Shown piece after piece: positions 20,260-28,839 of a stretch of DNA of 64,000 nt. How positions within the stretch are numbered: position 1 is the first letter of the stretch; every line of letters starts with the position of its first letter. The position numbers and the translations under genes were made by a program. This stretch comes from DAHUYF01 sp963838385 (GTDB lineage Bacteria > Pseudomonadota > Alphaproteobacteria > ATCC43930 > CGMCC-115725). The notes beneath the pieces were generated by a model. It ran no database searches. It saw only the letters and a program-made list of their open reading frames with translations, and was not told the origin of the DNA. The stretch spans positions 1-64,000 of the forward strand of contig CAWIRE010000006.1 of NCBI GenBank assembly GCA_963838385.1. Reading direction: 5' to 3'.

Positions 20260-21390
20260 ATGCAGCCCGATCCCAAGGACCTTCCGCGCCTCACCGACAC
20301 CTACTTCCTGCGCACCAAGGAGGTGGTCCGGCGCTTCGGCGACCGGCAGGTTACTTACGCCATCTTCATGCGCCGGCCGGTGATCTGCACGCCCCGCCTG
20401 ATGGTCGATTTTCTCGAGGCGATGGCGGCGGAACGCCAGACCAAATTCGCCATCGAGTTCAATTACGCCGAAGGCGACTGGGTCGGCGCCGGCGAGCCGA
20501 TGCTCTACCTGTCGGGCTCGCTCTATCATCTCGTCGATCTCGAGACGGTCTATCTGCAGAAGCTCGGGCCCGCCTGCGTCGCCGCCTACAACGCCTACGC
20601 CATGTGCGTCGACCTGCCCAAGACGGCGTTCCTCGCCATGGACGCGCGGCATTGCGCCGGCGCGGAGATGGCCGAGATGATGGCCTATGCTGCTTCGGTC
20701 GGCTCCGCCGCCGCCCGGCGCGAGGTCGGCGCCGTGGGCTTCGTCGGCAATGCCACCGACGCCACCGCGCGCTTCTTCGGCAACGAGAAGGGGCGGGGCA
20801 CCATGCCGCATGCGCTCATCGGCTATGCCGGCTCGACGGTGCGCGCGGCCGAGATGTTTCACGAGGCCTTTCCCGACGAGGCGCTCACCGTGCTGGTCGA
20901 TTATTTCGGCCTCGAGGTCAGCGACGCGCTCGCGGTCTGCCGCCGCTTTCCCAAGCTCGCCGAGACCGGCCGGCTTTCGGTCCGCCTCGACACCCATGGC
21001 GGCCGCTACATCGAGGAGCTCGATCTCGCGCGCAGCTACGACGTGCTGGAACGGCACGTGCCGCAGGCGATCCGCGGCTATCGCACCGAGGCGGAGCTGC
21101 GCTACCTCGTCGGCACCGGCGTCTCGGCCGCCGCCGTCTGGCATGTCCGCCAGCGCCTCGACGCCGAGGGGTTCCCCAAGGCGAAGATCGTCGCCAGCTC
21201 CGGCTTCACCCCCGCCAAATGCCGCATGATGTCGGTGGCCGGCGCGCCCATCGACGTGGTCGGCACCGGCTCCTATCTGCCGGAGATCTGGACCGAGACC
21301 TACGCCACCTCCGACATCGTCGCCTATGACGGCGAGCCGCTGGTCAAGAAGGGCCGCGAGTTCCTGCTGCGGAAGCGGGCGGATGGCTAG
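20260..21390 (+). CDS. Nicotinate phosphoribosyltransferase
   Basis: A 376-residue type II phosphoribosyltransferase-fold protein of the nicotinate (NAPRTase) group, making nicotinate mononucleotide for NAD salvage. Supporting segments are LTDTYFLRTKEVV (the family start with the substrate Tyr), GFVGNATDATA, GTMPHALIGYAG, VRLDTHGGRYIEELD, KIVASSGFTP and the C-terminal GTGSYLPE. The next gene is NAD+ synthetase, consistent with an NAD-salvage neighbourhood. A quinolinate-type substrate is excluded only by similarity. Confidence 0.88.
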   Translation: MQPDPKDLPRLTDTYFLRTKEVVRRFGDRQVTYAIFMRRPVICTPRLMVDFLEAMAAERQTKFAIEFNYAEGDWVGAGEPMLYLSGSLYHLVDLETVYLQKLGPACVAAYNAYAMCVDLPKTAFLAMDARHCAGAEMAEMMAYAASVGSAAARREVGAVGFVGNATDATARFFGNEKGRGTMPHALIGYAGSTVRAAEMFHEAFPDEALTVLVDYFGLEVSDALAVCRRFPKLAETGRLSVRLDTHGGRYIEELDLARSYDVLERHVPQAIRGYRTEAELRYLVGTGVSAAAVWHVRQRLDAEGFPKAKIVASSGFTPAKCRMMSVAGAPIDVVGTGSYLPEIWTETYATSDIVAYDGEPLVKKGREFLLRKRADG

Positions 21391-21477
21391 TTCTCGGTGT
21401 TCAGCTATCAGTTGTCAGTTGGTTGAACAGCCACTAGCTGATAACTGACGACTGAGAACTGACGACTGATCACTCCC
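21391..21477. repeat. Short AACTGACGACTGA-type intergenic repeats
   Basis: The 87 bp between the nicotinate enzyme and nadE is built from related short words. CAGTTGTCAGTT occurs near 21409-21420, and GATAACTGACGACTGAGAAC plus a second AACTGACGACTGA occur near 21440-21470. The left word is roughly inverse to the right ones, so a hairpin is possible. It is less GC-rich than its surroundings. Its origin is unknown. Confidence 0.6.
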
Positions 21478-23194
21478 ATGAACCACCTCACCATCGCGCT
21501 GGCGCAGATCAATCCCACGGTGGGCGACATTGCCGGCAACATCGCGCGGCTCAGGCGCGCGCGCGAGGAGGGGGCGCGGCTCGGCGCCGATCTCGTCGTG
21601 GCACCCGAGCTCTGCGTCGCGGGGTATCCGCCCGAGGACCTCGTGTTGAAGCCCGCTTTCGTCGCCGCCTGCCAGGCGGCCGTGCGCGATTTCGCCCGCG
21701 AGACGGCGAGCGGCCCCGCCATCATCGTCGGCACGCCCTGGCTGCAGGACGGCAAGCGCTACAACGCGGCGGCGCTGCTCGATGGCGGCAAGATCGCGAC
21801 TCTGCGCTTCAAATGCGATCTGCCGAATTACGGCGTCTTCGACGAGAAGCGCGTCTTCGCCGCCGGTCCGGCGCCGGGCCCGATCGCCTTCCGCGGCGTG
21901 CGTCTCGGCCTCATGATCTGCGAGGACATGTGGACGCCCGACGCCACCGAGGCGCTGCAGGAGAGCGGCGCCGAGCTGCTGCTGGTGATCAACGGCTCGC
22001 CCTTCGAGAGCAACAAGCGCGACGAGCGGCTGTCGCTGGCCGTGACGCGCGTCCAGGAGAGCGGCCTGCCGCTGCTCTACGTCAATCAGGTGTCGGGCCA
22101 GGACGAGCTGGTGTTCGAGGGCGGCTCCTTCGCCATCGATGCCGGCTGCCATCTGCGGGTCCAGGCGCCGGATTGGCGCGAGGTGGTGCTGCCGACGGTG
22201 TGGCGGCGCGGCGCCGACGACCGCTGGACGGTCGAGCCGGGGCCGATGACGGCGCCCTCCGAGGGGCTCGAGGCGGTCTACCAGGCCATGGTGCTGGGCC
22301 TGCGCGATTATGTCGGCAAGAACCGCTTTCCCGGCGTCGTCATCGGGCTGTCCGGCGGCATCGATTCCGCGCTGACGGCGGCGGTCGCGGTCGATGCGCT
22401 GGGACCGGAGCGGGTGCATTGCGTGATGATGCCGTCGCCCTATACCTCGCGCGACAGTCTCGATGACGCGGCGGAGGTGGCGCGCCTCCTCGGCGCCGAG
22501 CTGCGCACCATCGGCATCGAGCCGGCGATGAAGGCGTTTGCCGCCATGCTGGAGCCGTCCTTCGACGGCCGCGCCCCGGACACCACCGAGGAGAACATCC
22601 AGTCGCGCGCCCGCGGCATCGCCCTGATGGCGCTCTCCAACAAATTCGGCTGGATGGTGCTCTCGACTGGCAACAAGTCGGAGATGTCGGTCGGATACGC
22701 CACGCTCTATGGCGACATGTGCGGCGGCTACAACGTGCTGAAGGACGTTCTACAAGATGACGGTCTTCGCGCTGTCGCGCTGGCGCAACCAGGCCCATCC
22801 CGAGGGGCTGCTCGGCCCCTCCGGCCGCGTCATCCCGGAGCGCGTCATCACCAAGCCGCCCAGCGCCGAGCTCAAGCCGAACCAGAAGGACGAGGATTCG
22901 CTGCCGCCCTATCACGTGCTGGACAGCATCCTCGAATGCCTGATCGAGCACGAGATGCCGGTGGCCGACATCGTCGCGCGCGGCCATGACGAGGCCACGG
23001 TGCGCGCCGTCTGGCGCATGCTCGACCGCGCCGAATACAAGCGCCGCCAGGCGCCGCCCGGGGTCAAGATCACCCGCCGCGCCTTCGGCCGCGACCGGCG
23101 CTACCCCATCACCAACGGCTTCCACGACAAGGGGCCGACGCCGGTGGGCGATCCCGGCGAGACGCCGCGCGCCCCGGCGCCCTCGGTGACCTGA
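21478..23194 (+). pseudogene. nadE: Glutamine-dependent NAD+ synthetase, interrupted by one frameshift
   Basis: NadE amidates nicotinate adenine dinucleotide to NAD+. The N-terminal nitrilase-type glutaminase domain is intact, with VVAPELCVAGYPPEDLV, FKCDLPNYGVFDEKR and LMICEDMW carrying Glu, Lys and Cys. The synthetase P-loop GLSGGIDSALT follows. At about 22748 the frame breaks: GACGTTCTACAAG should read GACGTCTACAAG (DVYK). Reading on in the shifted frame restores TVFALSRWRNQ, PPSAELKPNQKDEDSLPPY and KITRRAFGRDRRYPITN to the stop at 23194. Without the extra T the protein would be about 571 residues, a normal length. NadE is normally essential, so a sequencing error or ribosomal slip is plausible. 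Confidence 0.85.
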
Positions 23195-23270
23195 CCCCCG
23201 CCTTGCGGCGTGGACCGGGGGTGAGATATCTGCTACCCCTCGGGCAGCATTCACCAGCCGATCCAAGACC

Positions 23271-24689
23271 GTGCCGCTCGTTCTTCACAATACGCTGACG
23301 CGCCGTAAGGAAGTCTTCGCGCCGCTCGATGCGAAGCTCGTGCGCATGTATGTCTGCGGCCCGACCGTCTACGATTTCGCCCATATCGGCAATGCCCGGC
23401 CGGTGATCGTCTTCGACGTGCTCTACCGGCTGCTGCGCCGGACCTATGGCGCGGATCACGTGCGCTATGTCCGCAACATCACCGATGTCGATGACAAGAT
23501 CATCGCCGCGGCCAAAACCGGCGGCGAGGACATCCGCGCGCTCACCGAGCGGACGCTGCGCATCTTCCGCGAGGACGCGGCGGCGCTGGGCGCGCTGCCC
23601 CCCGAGGTCGAGCCGCGCGCCACCGAGCACATCCCCGGCATGATCGCCATGATCCAGGCGCTCATCGCCTCGGGCCACGCCTATGTCGCCGATCATCACG
23701 TACTGTTCGCGGTGCCGAGCATGAGCGATTACGGCCGCCTCTCCGGCCGCTCGCGCGACGAGATGATCGCCGGCGCCCGCGTCGAGGTCGCGCCCTACAA
23801 GCGCGATCCCGCCGATTTCGTGCTGTGGAAGCCCTCGACGCCGGAGCAGCCGGGCTGGGAAAGTCCCTGGGGGCGCGGCCGGCCGGGCTGGCATATCGAA
23901 TGCTCGGCGATGGCCGAGGCCTATCTCGGCGAGACCTTCGACATCCATGCCGGTGGCCTCGACCTCATCTTTCCCCATCACGAGAACGAGATCGCGCAGA
24001 GCGTTTGCGCCCATGGCGGGCGCCCCTTCGTGCGCTACTGGCTGCACAACGCCTTCGTCATCGTCGAGGGCGAGAAGATGTCGAAATCGCTCGGCAACTT
24101 CCTCACCATCCGCGACGTGCTGGAGCAGGCGCCGGGCGAGGCGGCGCGCTATGCCATGCTCATGAGCCACTACCGCGATCCCCTCGACTGGACCGCCGAG
24201 CGGCTGAGCGAGGCGCGGCATGCGCTCGACCGCTTCTACCTGGCGCTGCGGCAAACTCCGGGGACGGCGGCCGGCGACATCCCGGGGCGGGTGCGGGCGG
24301 CGCTCGAGGACGATCTCAACACGCCGCTGGCGCTGGCGGCGCTGCACGACACGCTGGGCGCGCTCAACAAGGCGGCGGAACCGGCCGAGCGGGCGCGGCT
24401 CAAGGGCGAGCTGCTCGCCGGGGGCGCGCTGCTGGGCCTGCTGCAGCAGGAGCCGGAAGCTTGGTTAAAGCGAGGTACTGCCAGCGTGACAATCGGCGGC
24501 GCGGCGGAGATGCGGGCTGAAGGCAGGGCAACGAACACTCGCATTGACGACCTTGTTCGTCAGCGAGGCGACGCTCGGAAGGCAAGAAATTTTGCACTTG
24601 CCGACCAAATCCGCGCTCAGTTGGCTATCGAAGGCGTCGTTTTGGAAGATCGGCCCGATGGTACAACCGACTGGCGGCGCGGGAATTAG
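23271..24689 (+). CDS. cysS: Cysteine-tRNA ligase
   Basis: Class I aminoacyl-tRNA synthetase of 472 residues. MYVCGPTVYDFAHIGNARP includes the zinc Cys and the HIGN signature. GGLDLIFPHHENEIAQS provides further zinc ligands, and KMSKSLGNF is the KMSKS loop. The start is GTG at 23271 giving MPLVLHNTLTRRKEVF. The last 70 codons (from about 24470) are visibly poorer in GC and use GTT, CGT, GCA and TTT codons that the rest of the gene avoids, although the encoded tail IDDLVRQRGDARKARNFALAD is still a normal CysRS anticodon-domain end. Confidence 0.95.
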   Translation: MPLVLHNTLTRRKEVFAPLDAKLVRMYVCGPTVYDFAHIGNARPVIVFDVLYRLLRRTYGADHVRYVRNITDVDDKIIAAAKTGGEDIRALTERTLRIFREDAAALGALPPEVEPRATEHIPGMIAMIQALIASGHAYVADHHVLFAVPSMSDYGRLSGRSRDEMIAGARVEVAPYKRDPADFVLWKPSTPEQPGWESPWGRGRPGWHIECSAMAEAYLGETFDIHAGGLDLIFPHHENEIAQSVCAHGGRPFVRYWLHNAFVIVEGEKMSKSLGNFLTIRDVLEQAPGEAARYAMLMSHYRDPLDWTAERLSEARHALDRFYLALRQTPGTAAGDIPGRVRAALEDDLNTPLALAALHDTLGALNKAAEPAERARLKGELLAGGALLGLLQQEPEAWLKRGTASVTIGGAAEMRAEGRATNTRIDDLVRQRGDARKARNFALADQIRAQLAIEGVVLEDRPDGTTDWRRGN

Positions 24690-24734
24690 GTACGATCATG
24701 AGGTCATCGGTTGACACTCACCGCCACCGGATTT

Positions 24735-24780
24735 CCCCCTCTCCGCCCCTTGGGGCGGAGAGGGTCGGGGTGAGGTGGGG
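24735..24780 (+). repeat. REP-like palindrome (CCCTCTCCGCCCC family), copy 1
   Basis: A 13-bp perfect stem, CCCTCTCCGCCCC at 24737-24749 and its complement at 24752-24764, closed by TT. It is followed by the family tail CGGGGTGAGGTGGGG. It lies downstream of cysS. Related copies are at 24881-24926 (opposite orientation) and 48751-48827. Confidence 0.85.
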
Positions 24781-24880
24781 TATCTTAACGCTCCTGTGGC
24801 GGAGGACCTTCTGTGTAGCGCCGGGCGCGGGCGGCAGCTCGCGTGAAGGCAAAATTCCCGACTGCCGCACAACCGAGCCG

Positions 24881-24926
24881 CCCCACCTCACCCTGGCCCT
24901 CTCCGCCCCGTGGGGGCGGAGAGGGG
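24881..24926 (-). repeat. REP-like palindrome (CCCTCTCCGCCCC family), copy 2
   Basis: The inverted partner of copy 1: CCCCACCTCACCCTGG followed by the same 13-bp stem at 24897-24909 and 24913-24925. The two copies face each other across about 100 bp, a BIME- or MITE-like layout. The right end merges with the ribosome-binding region of cimA (GAGGGG). Confidence 0.85.
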
Positions 24927-24951
24927 AAAGTCCATGGATGGGGACCAGAGC

Positions 24952-26556
24952 ATGACCCGCGAGCGCCTTTATCTCTTCGACACGACGCTGCGCGACGGCG
25001 CGCAGACCCAGGGCGTCGATTTCAGCGTCCAGGACAAGCGCACCATCGCCGAGGCGCTCGACCGCTTCGGCATGGACTATGTCGAAGGCGGCTGGCCCGG
25101 CGCCAATCCGACCGATACCGGCTTCTTCGCGGCACCGCCGGCGCTGGCCCGCGCCAAGCTCATCGCCTTCGGCATGACCAAGCGCTCAGGCCGCAGCGCC
25201 GCCAACGACCCCGGGCTCGCCGCCGTGCTCGACGCGCGGGCGCACGGCACCTGCCTCGTCGGCAAGAGTTGGGACTTCCACGTCACGCTGGCGCTCGGCA
25301 TCGAGCTCGAGGAGAACCTTCGCCTCATCCGCGAGTCGATTGCGGCGGCGGTGGCGAAGGGCGGCGAGGCGATGTTCGACGCCGAGCATTTCTTCGATGG
25401 CTACAAGGCCAATCCCGACTATGCGCTGGCTTGCCTCAAGGCGGCCGAGGGGGCGGGGGCGCGCTGGATGGTGCTGTGCGACACCAATGGCGGGACGCTG
25501 CCGCATGAGGTGGAGCGCATCGTCGGCGAGGTGGTGCGGCGCGTGCCGGGCGATCGGCTCGGCATCCACGCCCATAACGATACCGAGAACGCGGTGGCCA
25601 ACAGCCTGGCCGCCATCCGCGCCGGGGCGCGCCAGGTGCAGGGCACGCTCAACGGGCTCGGCGAGCGCTGCGGCAATGCCAATCTCGTCTCGCTCATCCC
25701 GACCTTGATGCTGAAGCCCGCCTATGCCGAGCGCTTCGAGACCGGCATCGGCGAGGAGAGCCTGCGCCATCTGACGCAGCTCTCGCGCCTCCTCGACGAG
25801 CTCCTGAACCGCGCGCCCAACCGGCACGCCGCCTATGTCGGGGCGTCCGCCTTCGCGCATAAGGGGGGGCTGCACGTCTCCGCCGTCGAGAAGGATCCCC
25901 GCACCTATGAGCACGTGCCGCCGGAGAGCGTCGGCAACCAGCGCCACATCCTGGTCTCCGACCAGGCCGGCCGCTCCAACATCCTGTCGCGGCTGCGCGA
26001 GGCCGGGATCGAGCTCGACGCCAAGCATCCCAAGGTGGCGCGGCTGCTGGAGGAGGTGAAGGAGCGCGAGTTCCAGGGCTATTCCTATGACGGCGCCGAG
26101 GCCAGCTTCGAGCTGCTGGCGCGCCGCGCGCTCGAAAGCGTGCCGGACTATTTCCGCCTGCAGAGCTTCCGCGTCATCGACGAGCGGCGCTGGAACGCGC
26201 GCGGCGACCTCGTCACGCTGTCGGAGGCGACGATCAAGGTCGAGGTCGGCGGCACGACGACGATGACCGTGGCCGAGGGCAACGGCCCCGTCAACGCGCT
26301 CGACACCGCGCTGCGCAAGGCGCTGATCCCGGTCTTTCCCGAGCTCGAGGGCATCCGTCTCACCGACTACAAGGTGCGCATCCTGACGCCGCAGGACGGC
26401 ACCAAGGCCATCACCCGCGTCATGATCACGACCAGCGACGGCGCCGGCGAGAGCTGGTCCACGGTCGGCGTTTCCCCCAACGTCATCGACGCCTCCTACA
26501 ACGCGCTCCACGACAGCCTCACCTACAAGCTCTGGCGCGCCGGGCGGCGGGGCTGA
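24952..26556 (+). CDS. cimA: (R)-citramalate synthase
   Basis: CimA condenses pyruvate and acetyl-CoA to citramalate, a threonine-independent route to 2-ketobutyrate for isoleucine. The protein begins MTRERLYLFDTTLRDGAQTQG, the HMGL-type catalytic signature. It continues with VEGGWPGANPTD, GIHAHNDTENAVANSL (metal His pair) and GTLNGLGERCGNANL. A C-terminal LeuA-type regulatory domain begins about residue 400. It is 534 residues from the ATG at 24952 (GGGGA upstream); an in-frame ATG at 24934 is possible. The GGWPGANPTD form distinguishes it from 2-isopropylmalate and homocitrate synthases. Confidence 0.92.
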   Translation: MTRERLYLFDTTLRDGAQTQGVDFSVQDKRTIAEALDRFGMDYVEGGWPGANPTDTGFFAAPPALARAKLIAFGMTKRSGRSAANDPGLAAVLDARAHGTCLVGKSWDFHVTLALGIELEENLRLIRESIAAAVAKGGEAMFDAEHFFDGYKANPDYALACLKAAEGAGARWMVLCDTNGGTLPHEVERIVGEVVRRVPGDRLGIHAHNDTENAVANSLAAIRAGARQVQGTLNGLGERCGNANLVSLIPTLMLKPAYAERFETGIGEESLRHLTQLSRLLDELLNRAPNRHAAYVGASAFAHKGGLHVSAVEKDPRTYEHVPPESVGNQRHILVSDQAGRSNILSRLREAGIELDAKHPKVARLLEEVKEREFQGYSYDGAEASFELLARRALESVPDYFRLQSFRVIDERRWNARGDLVTLSEATIKVEVGGTTTMTVAEGNGPVNALDTALRKALIPVFPELEGIRLTDYKVRILTPQDGTKAITRVMITTSDGAGESWSTVGVSPNVIDASYNALHDSLTYKLWRAGRRG

Positions 26557-26565
26557 GCGGCGGCC

Positions 26566-27375
26566 ATGGCCGGGACCGATCGCCGCCGCTTGGCCGCCGA
26601 GGGCGGGCCCGTCATCGTGCTGGTGGCGCCGCAGCTCGGCGAGAACATCGGTACCGCCGTGCGTGCCATGTACAATTGCGGCCTGACCGAGCTGCGCCTG
26701 GTGCGGCCGCGCGACGGCTGGCCCAACCCCAAGGCGGTGGTCACCGCCAGCGGCGCCGATATCGTGCTGTCGCAGGCGCGGGTCTTCGCGACCGTCGCCG
26801 AGGCGGTGGCCGATCTCCGCCATGTCTATGCCACCACGGCGCGCGACCGCTTCATGGTGAAGCGCGTCCTGACGCCGCGCCAGGGCGCGGCGGAGATGCG
26901 GGGATTCATGGCGAGCGGCGAGGGGTGCGGCATCCTCTTCGGACCGGAGCGCACCGGCCTCGTCAATGACGACGTGGCGCTCGCCGACACCGTGCTCACC
27001 GTGCCGCTCAACCCCGCCTTCTCCTCGCTCAATTTGGCGCAGGCGGTGCTGCTGACGGCCTATGAATGGTTCACCGCCGGCGACGCCACGCCGGGCGAGC
27101 AGCTCCCCACCGGCCATTCCACCCCCGCGACCAAGGAGGAGCTGCTGCGCTTCTTCGGCCATTTCGAGGAGGAGCTCGATCGCAGCGGCTTCCTGCGCAG
27201 CGCCGACAAGCGTCCCGGAATGATCCGCAACCTGCGCAACCTCTTCCAGCGCGCGCAGCCGACCGCCCAGGAGCTGCGCACGCTGCACGGCGTCATCACC
27301 GCCTTCGTCGGCCCGCGCCGCCGGCCCGACAAGGCCCCGGCAAAGCCCCGCAAGCGGACGGCCGTTAAGATTTGA
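26566..27375 (+). CDS. trmJ: tRNA (cytidine/uridine-2'-O-)-methyltransferase TrmJ-type RNA methyltransferase
   Basis: A 269-residue SPOUT-class RNA 2'-O-methyltransferase. VIVLVAPQLGENIGTAVRAMYNCGL is the RNA-binding motif 1. GCGILFGPERTGLVNDD is motif 2 with the knot Glu/Arg. VPLNPAFSSLNLAQAVLL is motif 3, the SAM-binding knot. The C-terminal extension (ELLRFFGHFEEELDRSGF to LRTLHGVITAFVGPRRR) is typical of TrmJ, which modifies position 32 of tRNA. It begins 9 bp after cimA, so probably the same operon, and is followed by rpsD. Confidence 0.9.
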   Translation: MAGTDRRRLAAEGGPVIVLVAPQLGENIGTAVRAMYNCGLTELRLVRPRDGWPNPKAVVTASGADIVLSQARVFATVAEAVADLRHVYATTARDRFMVKRVLTPRQGAAEMRGFMASGEGCGILFGPERTGLVNDDVALADTVLTVPLNPAFSSLNLAQAVLLTAYEWFTAGDATPGEQLPTGHSTPATKEELLRFFGHFEEELDRSGFLRSADKRPGMIRNLRNLFQRAQPTAQELRTLHGVITAFVGPRRRPDKAPAKPRKRTAVKI

Positions 27376-27496
27376 CTTTCCCGGCGCCATGCCTATAGTT
27401 CCGGCCCTTCATTCCCAAGAAAGCGGGCCATCGGCCCCGCCACGCCTGCGGGCGAGGACTATTGGGACAACAACAACCAAACGGATCGATCGGATC

Positions 27497-28114
27497 ATGA
27501 GCAAGCGAGAAGGATCGAAGTTCAAGATCAACCGGCGCCTCGGCGTCAATCTCTGGGGCCGCTCGAAGAGCCCGCTGAACCACAACCGGGATTACGGCCC
27601 CGGCCAGCATGGGCAGCGGCGCAAGAAGCCTTCCGATTTCGGCACGCAGCTCCTGGCGAAGCAGAAGCTCAAGGGCTATTACGGCAATATCGGCGAGCGC
27701 CAGTTCCGCCGCCTCTACGAGGAGGCGGTGCGGCGCAAGGGCGATACCGGCGAGAACCTGATCGAGCTCCTGGAGCGTCGGCTCGACGCCGTGGTCTACC
27801 GCATGAAGTTCGCGCCCACCCCCTTCGCCGCGCGCCAGTTCGTCAATCACGGCCATATCCGCGTCAACGGCAAGCGCGTCAATATCGGCTCCTACCAGGT
27901 CAAGGACGGGGACAGCATCGAGATCAAGGACAAGTCGAAGCAGCTTGCCCTGGTGCTCGAGGCGACGAGATCGACCGAACGCGATGTGCCCGACTACCTC
28001 CAGGTCGACCACGACAAGATGAAGGGCTCCTTCGTGCGCGCGCCCAAATTCGCCGACGTGCCCTATCCGGTGTCGATGGAGCCGAACCTGGTGGTCGAGT
28101 TCTACTCGCGTTGA
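27497..28114 (+). CDS. rpsD: 30S ribosomal protein S4
   Basis: S4 is a primary 16S rRNA-binding protein of the small subunit. It is 205 residues starting MSKREGSKFKINRRLGVNLWG. The S4 domain is clear (LERRLDAVVYRMKFAPTPFAARQFVNHGHIRVNGKRVNI), and the C-terminal VPDYLQVD and NLVVEFYSR are canonical. The N-terminal region lacks the CxxC zinc motif, as in many alphaproteobacteria. The ATG at 27497 is the family start; the open frame upstream of it is non-coding. Confidence 0.97.
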   Translation: MSKREGSKFKINRRLGVNLWGRSKSPLNHNRDYGPGQHGQRRKKPSDFGTQLLAKQKLKGYYGNIGERQFRRLYEEAVRRKGDTGENLIELLERRLDAVVYRMKFAPTPFAARQFVNHGHIRVNGKRVNIGSYQVKDGDSIEIKDKSKQLALVLEATRSTERDVPDYLQVDHDKMKGSFVRAPKFADVPYPVSMEPNLVVEFYSR

Positions 28115-28151
28115 GCGCCGCTTCCGGGGTGCGGCGGATTGACCCCAGGCG

Positions 28152-28182
28152 TTGACATCATCATGTCACGGGGGGTTGGATA
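28152..28182 (+). promoter_or_regulatory. Candidate sigma-70-type promoter for the SCO-Cox11 operon
   Basis: A perfect -35 hexamer TTGACA (28152-28157) is followed after 18-19 bp by TTGGATA, a moderate -10 match. It lies 44 bp upstream of the SCO start, in an otherwise featureless gap after rpsD. No other promoter-like sequence is seen in the gap. Confidence 0.4.
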
Positions 28183-28225
28183 GGCGCGCTCCCTGGCGGA
28201 GCGATGGTTGCAAAGGATGTCGCCG

Positions 28226-28834
28226 ATGACGCCGCGCCTGCGCCTTTACCTCGGCATCGCCCTGGGCGTGCTGATCCTGGGCGGCGCCGCGACCACGACG
28301 CTGCTCGTCGCCTACCGCGACAGCGGCTCCATTCTCTCGCCTGCGGCCTCGCTGGGCGGACCGTTCACGCTCACCGGCGGCGATGGCGCGGCGGTTACCG
28401 ACCGCAGCTTTCCCGGCAAGTTTCTGCTGGTCTATTTCGGCTACACCTATTGCCCCGACGCCTGTCCCACCGCGCTCAGCAACATCGCTGGCGCGCTCGC
28501 CAAGCTGGGGCCGGCCGCCAACAAGCTGCAGGTGCTGTTCATCACCGTCGATCCGCGCCGCGACACGCCCAAGGTCATGGGCAATTACGTCAAGGCCTTC
28601 GATCCCCGCATCATCGGGCTCACCGGCTCGCCCGAGCAGATCAGCGCGGTGGCGAAGGAGTATAAGGTCTACTACGCCGCGCATACCGAGGAAGGCAGCG
28701 ACTACCTCGTGGATCACAGCTCCTTCCTCTATCTGATGAATCCGCAGGGTCGCTTCGAGCGGCTGCTGGCCAGCGACACGCCGGGGCCGGCGCTCGCCGA
28801 GCAGCTTCGCCCGTTGCTCGGCCAGCCCTCCTGA
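28226..28834 (+). CDS. SCO family copper chaperone
   Basis: SCO1/SenC proteins deliver copper to the CuA centre of cytochrome c oxidase. The protein has one N-terminal membrane anchor (about residues 7-30, LYLGIALGVLILGGAATTTLLV). A thioredoxin-fold domain follows with YFGYTYCPDAC, giving copper ligands Cys76 and Cys80, and VDHSSF with the third ligand His164. TVDPRRDTP is also a family motif. Start at 28226 has AAGGA at the right distance. The next gene is a Cox11-cytochrome c fusion 5 bp downstream, so both belong to oxidase copper insertion. No oxidase subunit genes are within the window. Confidence 0.93.
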   Translation: MTPRLRLYLGIALGVLILGGAATTTLLVAYRDSGSILSPAASLGGPFTLTGGDGAAVTDRSFPGKFLLVYFGYTYCPDACPTALSNIAGALAKLGPAANKLQVLFITVDPRRDTPKVMGNYVKAFDPRIIGLTGSPEQISAVAKEYKVYYAAHTEEGSDYLVDHSSFLYLMNPQGRFERLLASDTPGPALAEQLRPLLGQPS

Positions 28835-28839
28835 TCGTC

